Below are positions 1-6,934 of a DNA stretch of 9,039 nucleotides, piece by piece (within the stretch, counting starts at the first letter, position 1; the number at the start of each line of letters is the position of its first letter). Made by a program: the position numbers and the translations under genes. This DNA comes from Clostridiales bacterium (lineage in GTDB: Bacteria > Bacillota > Clostridia > Peptostreptococcales > Anaerovoracaceae). The notes beneath the pieces were generated by a model. The model had not been told where the DNA came from, did no database searches, and saw only the letters and a program-made list of their open reading frames with translations. The stretch covers positions 256 to 9,294 of the forward strand of contig DPKU01000094.1 in the NCBI GenBank assembly GCA_003542355.1. Reading direction: 5' to 3'.

Positions 1-791
1 TCTCCCCGGCCAACCAGGTTACGCTTGAACGTGATCCCGTTGCCTACGGATTTGTATGCCCGGTGCTCCTGATACCGGGCGACCGGATCGTCATCGAGTC
101 CATTGGCGTATGCGTAGAGCTGACTGCCGTGCTTGCCCAGGGATACTGTCAAAAACCCGGGGTCCGACTGCGCCAGGTCGCCGATGGTGAGGATGTTCAT
201 ATTGCGCAGCTTTTCTGCGGTGACAGCCCCTACAAAAAATAGCTCCCGCACCGGCATCGGCCACAGGATATCCCGATAGTTGCTCCGGTCGATCAGCGTC
301 GTGGCGTCGGGTTTCTTGTACTCGCTGCCCATTTTGGCAAAGATTTTATTGAAGGAGACACCTGCTGAAAGTGTCAAGCCAGTTTCTTCTTTTACGACCC
401 GACGGATTTCGTCGGCCAGCTGAACTGCGCTTCTCTTAAAATGATCCAGGCTGCCTGTGACATCCAGCCAGGATTCGTCGATGCTGAACGGCTCCACCAG
501 ATCCGTATATCGCAGATAGATACTGTTGATCCTGCTGCAATACTCTTCGTATTTTTCGTGATGGGGCGGAAGTAAAATCAGCTGCGGACATTTTTGCTTT
601 GCAGACCAGATGGTCTCGGCGGTTTTGATCCCATACTTTTTTGCGGCTTCATTTTTTGCGAGAATGATCCCTCGCCGATCCTTGGGATTTCCTCCGACGG
701 CAACAGGCTGATCCCAGAGTGCCGGATGTGCCAGCAATTCCACCGAAGCAAAAAAACTGTTCATATCACAGTGAAGTATCCATCGGTCCAT
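1..791 (-). CDS. dinB: Y-family DNA polymerase (Pol IV / DinB type), 3' end outside the window
   Basis: This gene encodes a translesion DNA polymerase that copies past damaged template bases in the cytoplasm. I translated it by hand from ATG at 791; 263 codons are open to the window edge, so the C-terminus (little-finger domain, about 140-150 residues) is missing. Residues 7-18 read HCDMNSFFASVE, giving catalytic Asp9 and the steric-gate aromatic Phe14. The second catalytic motif SIDES at 103-107 supplies Asp105 and Glu106. A helix-hairpin-helix thumb motif (VGAVTAEKL, near residues 198-206) and the start of the little-finger region (KSVGNGITF) follow. All catalytic residues are present, which separates it from the inactive ImuB branch. 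The start is supported by GGAG at 800-803, eight bases before the ATG and inside the 15 bp gap after pfkA. It is the third gene of the dnaE-pfkA-dinB run and is probably cotranscribed. The family is certain; the exact subfamily (DinB or a UmuC-like clostridial relative) is less so. Confidence 0.93.
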   Translation of the reverse strand, partial: MDRWILHCDMNSFFASVELLAHPALWDQPVAVGGNPKDRRGIILAKNEAAKKYGIKTAETIWSAKQKCPQLILLPPHHEKYEEYCSRINSIYLRYTDLVEPFSIDESWLDVTGSLDHFKRSAVQLADEIRRVVKEETGLTLSAGVSFNKIFAKMGSEYKKPDATTLIDRSNYRDILWPMPVRELFFVGAVTAEKLRNMNILTIGDLAQSDPGFLTVSLGKHGSQLYAYANGLDDDPVARYQEHRAYKSVGNGITFKRNLVGRG

Positions 792-806
792 TGGCTTTTC
801 TCCGAA

Positions 807-1769
807 TCAGGACAGGATATCCGATAGTTGAATGATCTCTGCGGCGTTGGATATTTTCGGTGTCTTGAGCGCATCGCCGATGTCGACGGCAATGATCTCT
901 TCTCCACGAACGCCTACAGCCTTGCTGGTACTTCCATCCCGGAACAATTCCACTGCACGGTACCCCGTGCGGCTGGCCAAGAGGCGATCTCTTGCCGTGG
1001 GACTGCCGCCGCGCTGTATGTATCCCAGGATCACTACCCGGGTCTCCAGACCGGTACGTTCTTCCAGCGTAGTCCTGAGCTCTTCCGAAGAGATGTTTAC
1101 ACCCTCTGCTTTGATGATGATGCTGTGCAGTTTTCCACGGTTTTTACCGATCAAAAGCTTCTTGCAAATATCCGCTACATCCAGCGTCTCTTCCGGAACC
1201 AATATGGTCTCTGCGCCGCCGGCCAGTCCGGCATACAGCGCAATGTCGCCACAATGACGGCCCATCACTTCGATGATCGTCGTTCTCCCGTGGGAAGAAG
1301 ACGTATCCCTCGTATTGCCGATGGCCATCAATGCAGTGTTCACCGCCGTGTCAAACCCGATGGTATAATCTGTGTAAGGCAGATCATTGTCGATCGTGCC
1401 GGGTAGACCCATGACGGTTACTCCGGCCTGACTCAAATCCACTCCGCCACGCAGAGAACCATCACCGCCGATCACAGCCAATCCCTCGATGCCAAAGGTC
1501 TCCAGCATGTTCAACGCTCTGGAAAAACCTTCTTTTGTAAGGAAACGATCACTCCTGGCTGTCCGCAGGATCGTTCCGCCTCTGTGGATGATATCCGCTA
1601 CCGACGGTACGTCCATTTCTTCGAGTTCTCCGTCGATGAGTCCTTCGTATCCTCTTCGGATCCCGTAGACTTCCATGCCGTTGTAGATGGCACCCCGGAC
1701 CACGGCCCGGATACAGGCATTCATTCCTGGAGAGTCTCCACCGCTTGTCATGACTCCTATTCTCTTCAT
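807..1769 (-). CDS. pfkA: ATP-dependent 6-phosphofructokinase
   Basis: The enzyme phosphorylates fructose 6-phosphate to fructose 1,6-bisphosphate, the committed step of glycolysis, as a cytosolic homotetramer. Numbering from the ATG at 1769 gives 320 residues, the usual bacterial length. Visible motifs are the N-terminal nucleotide loop TSGGDSPGMN (8-17), GGDGS (101-105), PGTIDND (123-129) with the catalytic Asp at 127, MGRHCGD (169-175), KAEGV (220-224) and QRGGSP (252-257). Gly in GGDGS, where PPi-dependent enzymes carry Asp, marks ATP use. A GTG one codon upstream (1772) is in frame, but AGGA sits seven bases from the ATG and only four from the GTG, so I prefer the ATG. The gene starts 18 bp after dnaE and ends 15 bp before dinB, with no terminator visible in either gap. 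The dnaE-pfkA order is common in Firmicutes; in many of them pyruvate kinase follows rather than a polymerase. Confidence 0.97.
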   Translation of the reverse strand: MKRIGVMTSGGDSPGMNACIRAVVRGAIYNGMEVYGIRRGYEGLIDGELEEMDVPSVADIIHRGGTILRTARSDRFLTKEGFSRALNMLETFGIEGLAVIGGDGSLRGGVDLSQAGVTVMGLPGTIDNDLPYTDYTIGFDTAVNTALMAIGNTRDTSSSHGRTTIIEVMGRHCGDIALYAGLAGGAETILVPEETLDVADICKKLLIGKNRGKLHSIIIKAEGVNISSEELRTTLEERTGLETRVVILGYIQRGGSPTARDRLLASRTGYRAVELFRDGSTSKAVGVRGEEIIAVDIGDALKTPKISNAAEIIQLSDILS

Positions 1770-1787
1770 CACTTTATCCTTTCCTGC

Positions 1788-4700
1788 TTATGACCGGATA
1801 CAATCTCCACCGAAGACTTCCCGAATTCTTTCGAAAAAGGCTTCGGTCGGCTCGATCCAGAGGTCGTAGTCCAATTGATATTTTTTACCTGTACACGCAA
1901 CCAGAACGGCTACCGGCATGTCGCCGCGAAACTCTCGTGCAATGTCTCTGAAAGTCAGCAGCCCTTCGTTCTCCTGAAATGTTTCCGGGATGACCAGTTT
2001 GATCATAGGGGTCTTCTGCTCTGGCTCCACAGGCTTCTGCCGGGCGTTTTTTCGGCGGGCTTTTGCTTCCTCTTTGGCTGCTTCGTACTCTGCAAGAAGC
2101 CAAATTTTATCGGCAAGAAGCTTGGCCGCACCCTCCGCCTTTGTGTCCAGCTTCCCTCGTATAACTAAAATTTTGTCTTCCTGCAAATGATCTCCGGCTT
2201 GCTCGTACGCTTTGGGAAACACCACCGTTTCCACAGTGCCGCACAGATCTTCCAGCGTGATGAACGCCATCATCTGTCCTTTTTTTGTGATCAGCGTCTT
2301 TCTCGCGGTCACGATCCCGGCCATGGTCACCGTCATACCGTCCTGGATACTCTCGTCCTCTTCGGCATCGGCCAACCGCCCCGCGTCCATGTTGATGATG
2401 CGCTCCATCTGATCTGCCACATCGGACAGCGGATGATCGGATATGTAAACGCCCAGCATGTCCTTCTCCATAAAGATCAGGTCTTCCCGCCGATAATCGT
2501 TTGCCGGCGGCAGGTTGTGCGACACAGACAACCCGGCACGCTGGATCGGAGCATCCATACCAAACAGTGACATCTGACCTGCCAGATTGTTTTTACTGCT
2601 GGTCTGAGCGCTTTCGATGAGTCCTTCGAATATGCCCAGCTTCTGGGCCCGATTTCCGGGAAAGCAGTCTGTCGCGCCGGCTCGGATCAAACTTTCGATG
2701 GCTTTTTTGTTCAGATGATGCACATCGATCTGCTCGATAAACTCGAAAATATCTGTTGGCGGGTGTGCCTCGCGCCCCCGGATGATGGCTTCAATGATCC
2801 CTTCTCCCACGTTTTTTACACCAAGCAGTCCAAAGCGAATTTTGCCATCCTCAACAGAAAATTGCTTTTTGCTCCGCAGAACATCGGGCGGAAGCACTTC
2901 GATGCCCATCTCCCTGGCATTGCGGATATAGGTGGCCACAGATGCGGAATCTCCCACGATGCTGCTCATGAGCGCCGCCAGAAACTCCACCGGATAATAT
3001 ACCTTCAAGTAGGCTGTCTGGTAAGCGATCACCGCATAGGCTGCGGCATGGGATTTGTTGAAGGCATACTCGGCAAAGCTGGTCATCTGATTGAAGATCT
3101 CATTGGCGATTTCCGGCCGGATCCCGTTTCGCACGCAGCCGGATACATCCACTTTTCCATCTGCGTCCAGCTTCCCGTGAACGAAGTATTCCCGCTCCTG
3201 AGCCATGACGCTGGCCTTTTTCTTGCTCATTGCCCGGCGAACCAGATCGCTGCGGCCATAGGAATATCCGGCCAGATCCCGAACGATCTGCATCACCTGT
3301 TCCTGATAGACCATACAGCCATAGGTGACTGAAAGGATCGGTTCCAATTCCGGCGTCAGATAAGAGACCTGCTCCGGGTGATTCTTATTTTCGATATATC
3401 TGGGGATCGAATCCATGGGGCCCGGGCGATACAGGCTGATGCCGGCGATGATGTCCTCCAGGCAGTCAGGCCGCAGATTTTTCATGAACTGGGTCATGCC
3501 ACCGCTCTCCAGCTGAAAAACACCGACTGTGTTCCCGCTGGCAATCAACTGAAATACCTTGGGGTCCGTGTAGTCCACGGTGGATAAATCGATTTCTTCG
3601 CCCCGGGATTCCCGGACCATGGCAAGCGTATCCCGGATAACGGTCAGGTTGCGCAAGCCCAAAAAATCCATCTTCAGCAAGCCAAGTTTTTCGATGGTCG
3701 TCATGGTAAACTGCGTCGCCAGCCCTTTGTCCGACTGGATCAGCGGCACATACTCGTCGATCGGACGCTTGGAGATCACCACGCCGGCTGCATGGGTGGA
3801 GGAATTTCGAGGCATGCCTTCCAAGGCTCTGGCCGCATCCACCACTTGACTCACAACAGGATCCTCTTGGTACGCTTTCTTCAGCTCGGGGCTGACTTTC
3901 AGCGCTTTCTCCAGCGTCATGCCCAAGTTCTTGGGGATCATATTGGAGATCTCTCCCGCCTTCGCAAAGGGAATATCCATGACCCGGGCTACGTCCCGCA
4001 CACAAGCTTTGGGTTTCAGGGATGTGAACGTAGCGATCTGGGCCACGTGATCCGCACCGTATTTTTCGATGACATAATCGATCACTTCCTGTCTTCGTTC
4101 CACACAAAAATCCACATCGATATCCGGCATGCTGATGCGCTCCGGGTTCAGAAAACGCTCAAAGATCAGGCCAAAGCGGATGGGATCGATGTCGGTGATT
4201 TCCAGAGCATAAGCAACGATACTCCCCGCGGCACTTCCCCGGCCCGGACCGACCATGATGCCATTTTTCTTGGCATAGTCAATAAAATCCCAGACGATGA
4301 GAAAGTATCCGACATATCCCATGCTTCGAATGGTATCCAGTTCGTATTCCATGCGCTGCTGCAATTCGGGCGTAGGTGTGCCGTAGCGCTTGATCAGGCC
4401 CGCCTGACAGAGCTCCTGGAGATATCCTTCCTCTGTTTTTCCTTCAGGTACCTGAAAATCGGGAATATGCAGTTCGTTGAAATTAAAGTGGAAGTTGCAC
4501 TGATCAGCGATCACTTGGCTGTTGTCAATGGCCTCGGGCACCGAGGCAAACAAGTCCCGCATCTCCTTTTCCGATTTCAGATAGAACTCGTCGTTTGGAA
4601 ACCGCATCCTGTCGCTGTCACTGAGTGTTTTTCCGGTTTGAATGCATAGCAGAATATCGTGAGGACGTGCATCTTCTTTATTTACATAGTGCACATCATT

Positions 4701-5309
4701 GGTGGCGACCAGCGGAATTCCTGTTTCCCGGGACAGACGAAGCATATCCGGAAAGATTTTCTGCTCTTCCGGCAACCCTTGATCCTGCAGCTCCAGATAA
4801 AAATTCCCTTCGCCATAGATATCCAGCAGCGTCAACGCTTCCTGCCTGGCGCTTTCGTAGCGGCCTTCCATCAGTTCCGTCTGGACTTTCCCCGCCAGAC
4901 AGGCCGACAGGGCGATCAACCCTTTACTGTGGCCCCGCAGCAGATCGTGGTCCACTCTGGGTTTATAATAGAATCCTTCCGTAAAGGCAGCAGATACCAA
5001 TTTGATCAGGTTCACGTATCCTTCTTTATCCTTGGCCAGAAGCACCAGGTGACCCTGGCTCTTATCGTAGGATACTTCCTTATCGAAGCGGGTACGTGCA
5101 GAGGTATAGACTTCACATCCAATGATAGGTTTGATACCGGCTTTCGTAGCTTTTTCGTAAAACTCCACGACACCGAACATCACGCCGTGATCCGTGATCG
5201 CCAAGGATTTCATCCCCAGCTCCTTGGCTTTGGCGATGGCTCTTTCGATCTGAGCTGCTCCATCGAGCAAGCTGTATTCTGAATGTAAATGAAGATGGGT
5301 AAATCCCAT
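1788..5309 (-). CDS. dnaE: DNA polymerase III alpha subunit (DnaE1 type)
   Basis: This is the C-family replicative polymerase; in Firmicutes DnaE works beside PolC, mainly extending lagging-strand primers. From ATG 5309 it has 1173 residues, full length for DnaE. The order is PHP domain (about 1-290, starting THLHLHSEYSLLDG), palm/fingers with PDIDVDF (395-401; catalytic Asp398 and Asp400) and KMDFLG (third Asp548), GPGRGSAAGS (354-363), a helix-hairpin-helix region (about 865-885), a beta-clamp motif QMSLF (912-916), an OB-fold (about 992-1075), a charged linker, and a C-terminal domain to 1173. All nine PHP metal ligands are present (His7, His9, Asp16, His41, Glu66, His87, Cys137, Asp205, His207), unlike the degenerate E. 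coli site. An in-frame ATG at 5345 would add 12 residues, but AAGGAG lies six bases before 5309 and the likely promoter leaves only a few bases ahead of 5345. It is the first gene of the operon with pfkA and dinB. Confidence 0.98.
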   Translation of the reverse strand: MGFTHLHLHSEYSLLDGAAQIERAIAKAKELGMKSLAITDHGVMFGVVEFYEKATKAGIKPIIGCEVYTSARTRFDKEVSYDKSQGHLVLLAKDKEGYVNLIKLVSAAFTEGFYYKPRVDHDLLRGHSKGLIALSACLAGKVQTELMEGRYESARQEALTLLDIYGEGNFYLELQDQGLPEEQKIFPDMLRLSRETGIPLVATNDVHYVNKEDARPHDILLCIQTGKTLSDSDRMRFPNDEFYLKSEKEMRDLFASVPEAIDNSQVIADQCNFHFNFNELHIPDFQVPEGKTEEGYLQELCQAGLIKRYGTPTPELQQRMEYELDTIRSMGYVGYFLIVWDFIDYAKKNGIMVGPGRGSAAGSIVAYALEITDIDPIRFGLIFERFLNPERISMPDIDVDFCVERRQEVIDYVIEKYGADHVAQIATFTSLKPKACVRDVARVMDIPFAKAGEISNMIPKNLGMTLEKALKVSPELKKAYQEDPVVSQVVDAARALEGMPRNSSTHAAGVVISKRPIDEYVPLIQSDKGLATQFTMTTIEKLGLLKMDFLGLRNLTVIRDTLAMVRESRGEEIDLSTVDYTDPKVFQLIASGNTVGVFQLESGGMTQFMKNLRPDCLEDIIAGISLYRPGPMDSIPRYIENKNHPEQVSYLTPELEPILSVTYGCMVYQEQVMQIVRDLAGYSYGRSDLVRRAMSKKKASVMAQEREYFVHGKLDADGKVDVSGCVRNGIRPEIANEIFNQMTSFAEYAFNKSHAAAYAVIAYQTAYLKVYYPVEFLAALMSSIVGDSASVATYIRNAREMGIEVLPPDVLRSKKQFSVEDGKIRFGLLGVKNVGEGIIEAIIRGREAHPPTDIFEFIEQIDVHHLNKKAIESLIRAGATDCFPGNRAQKLGIFEGLIESAQTSSKNNLAGQMSLFGMDAPIQRAGLSVSHNLPPANDYRREDLIFMEKDMLGVYISDHPLSDVADQMERIINMDAGRLADAEEDESIQDGMTVTMAGIVTARKTLITKKGQMMAFITLEDLCGTVETVVFPKAYEQAGDHLQEDKILVIRGKLDTKAEGAAKLLADKIWLLAEYEAAKEEAKARRKNARQKPVEPEQKTPMIKLVIPETFQENEGLLTFRDIAREFRGDMPVAVLVACTGKKYQLDYDLWIEPTEAFFERIREVFGGDCIRS

Positions 5310-5315
5310 TTTGTA

Positions 5316-5321
5316 CTCCTT
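5316..5321 (-). promoter_or_regulatory. Ribosome binding site that fixes the dnaE start
   Basis: The minus strand reads AAGGAG followed by six bases and ATG at 5309. This favours the start at the GFTHLHLHS sequence over the upstream in-frame ATG at 5345, which has no Shine-Dalgarno sequence. The PHP domain of the family normally begins within a few residues of this point. Confidence 0.85.
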
Positions 5322-5356
5322 GAAAATGATTTTTGACTGTTTCATATTGAGAACTT

Positions 5357-5385
5357 ATTGTATCACAGATCCCGGTTTCCTTCCA
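5357..5385 (-). promoter_or_regulatory. Probable sigma-A promoter for dnaE-pfkA-dinB
   Basis: On the minus strand an extended -10, TGATACAAT (5357-5365, hexamer TACAAT), is 17 bp downstream of a weak -35, TGGAAG (5380-5385, three of six consensus bases). The TGN extension could compensate for the weak -35. The expected transcript start near 5350 gives an untranslated leader of about 40 bases that contains the AAGGAG site. Identified by eye only. Confidence 0.6.
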
Positions 5386-5393
5386 TTCTTTCC

Positions 5394-5422
5394 TTGCATT
5401 CTCGGGCTGCTCCGCATAGAAT
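5394..5422 (+). promoter_or_regulatory. Candidate promoter for the divergent plus-strand genes
   Basis: TTGCAT (5394-5399) and TAGAAT (5417-5422) are separated by exactly 17 bp. The -10 matches five of six consensus bases and the -35 three of six. Transcription would begin about 5428-5430, on top of the ATG at 5429. It stands back-to-back with the dnaE promoter in the 119 bp divergent intergenic region (5310-5428), which holds no other feature I can support. Confidence 0.45.
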
Positions 5423-5428
5423 ACTATC

Positions 5429-6139
5429 ATGCTTGATTTTATAAGAAACGACAAAAAACAACATCCAAAACCATTGTCCGAACAGAATAAATCCATTCCT
5501 GGAAGCACAGCCTGGCCGCTCCGACGCAGACCTATCGCACTCCTGCTTATGGTCCTCTTTTTTTCTATGCTGTTTTTGCTGTTTACCGGATATGGATCTG
5601 ATCAGCGCACAGGACGGGTGATGAGCAAAAAAACAGCTGATTATCAGAAGATCTGCAGCCTTTCCAATTCAGACACCTCAAGCGGAGCACCTAAAATGAT
5701 CCATTACGTCACCCCAGACAAAACGGCTTCATTGGCGCTTCCCTCAAATTGCCGGCAAGAGTCGCCGCAGGAAGGAGCTCAGACTGATCAGATTTTCCTG
5801 ACGGAAGATGGCCAAATTTCGATCCTGCTGGAGACCGTGAAGCAAGAAGACCTACCGGTAACCCTTCGCACGCTTCACCGTCTGACATTGGAAAATATGA
5901 CGGCTGAACTGAAAGCCGTGATCGCAGCCCAGCCCCGCTTCTTTATCACCAGGGGCGGAAACGAAGCCTTCGACACGCGTATGAAGGACGAGCACTACGA
6001 TTACGGGATCATAACGGCAGCCTCTCAAAACCACTTCGTCACAGTGATCCTTGCCACAGAATGCATGGAAGAAAGTTCCCTGCAAGAGCAGCTGGACGAT
6101 CTGATCTCTGCAGCAGGGTTATCTCTTTTTGTCAACTGA
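5429..6139 (+). CDS. Membrane-anchored protein of unknown function
   Basis: I do not recognise this 236-residue protein by name. The N-terminus is basic (residues 1-34, ending in RRR at 32-34). It is followed by one hydrophobic segment (about 35-53), consistent with a signal anchor or uncleaved signal peptide that leaves the rest outside the membrane. There is no lipobox Cys at the end of this segment. The exported part (about 70-236) alternates short strand-like and helix-like stretches, and its C-terminal half suggests a compact alpha/beta domain. A DcrB/PsbP-like fold is a guess. The start is uncertain: the ATG at 5429 has no Shine-Dalgarno sequence and sits where the best promoter would begin transcription. 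Later starts, such as the Met at residue 41, would cut into the hydrophobic segment. The reading frame is supported by its length, by the good membrane segment, and by the well-spaced downstream gene. It is the first gene of a pair with the thioesterase, 20 bp apart; no functional link is evident. Confidence 0.75.
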   Translation: MLDFIRNDKKQHPKPLSEQNKSIPGSTAWPLRRRPIALLLMVLFFSMLFLLFTGYGSDQRTGRVMSKKTADYQKICSLSNSDTSSGAPKMIHYVTPDKTASLALPSNCRQESPQEGAQTDQIFLTEDGQISILLETVKQEDLPVTLRTLHRLTLENMTAELKAVIAAQPRFFITRGGNEAFDTRMKDEHYDYGIITAASQNHFVTVILATECMEESSLQEQLDDLISAAGLSLFVN

Positions 6140-6159
6140 CCTGAACAGGAAGCATTGCT

Positions 6160-6927
6160 ATGAAACTCGATCATGAAAAATCCAATCTTTATTCCATCCA
6201 GCTGGATCCCTCGCTTCTCAATCCGCAAGGGGTCATGAAACCACAAGCTTATCAGGCTCTTTATTGCGCACTGGCTGAGCAGCATCTGTCCGTTCACGAT
6301 GCCGGAAGCGACAAAACCCTGGAATACGGTGTAGCATGGGTGCTCATTTCGCTGTCTGTAGATGTGTTCAAACCCACAGTCGCGCCCGGTATCCTTCAGG
6401 CAAAGACCTGGAAATCCGGTCGAAAAGGGCCGTACTTTATGCGGGATTTCATATTCTACACGAAAGAGGGAGATGTCTGCTTTCGCGGCACTTCTTACAG
6501 CGTGCTCCTGAATCTGGAAACGAGAAAGATTTGCAGAGATAAAAATATTCCCTTTTTCTCGCTCACTGCAGACGAGGCTCCGCTGACACTGGGGCACCCC
6601 ACATGGAAGCATGCTTACGGACAAAAAGACGACCCCATCGATTCAGATCTGGTCCTGCGATCCCATCGGAAAGTTGAAAACAGCTTTCTGGACCTGCTGG
6701 GCCACGTGAACAACATTCGCTACGCAGAATTCGTCTACGACGCCATGACGGGCAACGAATTGGAGCGTCTCAAAAGCCTGTGCCGTATGGAAGTCTACTT
6801 TGCCGCAGAATTGAGGCAAAGCGACTCTTTCACCGTCTCAGCTGCCGAAGAGAGCAATCGGCTGTTCTTTCGGGGAAGCAAAGACGGGAGCGGTGAAATT
6901 TCCTTCGACCTGGTCTTCTATATGTAA
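6160..6927 (+). CDS. Acyl-ACP thioesterase (FatA family)
   Basis: The enzyme hydrolyses acyl-acyl carrier protein to release free fatty acids in the cytoplasm, setting chain length or disposing of excess acyl-ACP. The 255-residue protein has the expected double hot-dog layout: the first half to about 140 and the second from about 160. The signature in the second half is DLLGHVNNIRYAEF (178-191). Asp178 and His182 match the conserved Asp and His of the family, and Glu217 in the MEVYFAAEL segment (210-218) matches the proposed catalytic Glu. The Asn normally two residues after the Asp (D-x-N-x-H) is Leu180 here. The start is set by AGGAAG at 6147-6152, seven bases before the ATG. It lies 20 bp after the membrane-protein gene, so the two are probably cotranscribed. 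It converges with the receptor pseudogene, 7 bp apart, and no hairpin terminator is visible in that gap. The family is firm; activity and chain-length preference are unknown. Confidence 0.88.
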   Translation: MKLDHEKSNLYSIQLDPSLLNPQGVMKPQAYQALYCALAEQHLSVHDAGSDKTLEYGVAWVLISLSVDVFKPTVAPGILQAKTWKSGRKGPYFMRDFIFYTKEGDVCFRGTSYSVLLNLETRKICRDKNIPFFSLTADEAPLTLGHPTWKHAYGQKDDPIDSDLVLRSHRKVENSFLDLLGHVNNIRYAEFVYDAMTGNELERLKSLCRMEVYFAAELRQSDSFTVSAAEESNRLFFRGSKDGSGEISFDLVFYM

Positions 6928-6934
6928 TGGTTAT

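Noticed and set aside
828..1406. Plus-strand open frames opposite pfkA
   Set aside because: They mirror the conserved pfkA codons and show no recognisable domain.
807..1769. Pyrophosphate-dependent phosphofructokinase
   Set aside because: The GGDGS motif has Gly where PPi enzymes have Asp, and the 320-residue length fits the ATP-dependent bacterial type.
3792..4649. Long plus-strand open frame (285 codons) opposite dnaE, with others at 2715-3332, 2187-2570 and 4659-5282
   Set aside because: They are antisense to unmistakable dnaE coding sequence, have no convincing ribosome binding sites, and their protein composition (His- and Phe-rich, low-complexity order) is typical of shadow frames.
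1..5309. Error-prone ImuB-DnaE2 mutagenesis cassette
   Set aside because: The Y-family protein keeps its catalytic Asp/Asp-Glu set, whereas ImuB lacks it. The DnaE has a complete PHP site and a clamp motif, as in DnaE1, and no imuA is present.
5310..5345. dnaE start at the upstream ATG (12 extra residues)
   Set aside because: It has no Shine-Dalgarno sequence and almost no leader after the predicted transcript start, and the extra residues are not typical of the family.
5113..5508. Minus-strand 131-codon frame spanning the dnaE start and the divergent promoter region
   Set aside because: It overlaps the dnaE N-terminus in another frame and crosses the promoters. It also has no ribosome binding site and no family resemblance.
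6025..6624. Minus-strand 199-codon frame opposite the thioesterase
   Set aside because: It is antisense to a clear double hot-dog protein, and the sequence is not protein-like.
6928..6934. Bidirectional terminator between the convergent genes
   Set aside because: The gap is 7 bp and I see no hairpin with a T-run in it or just around it.
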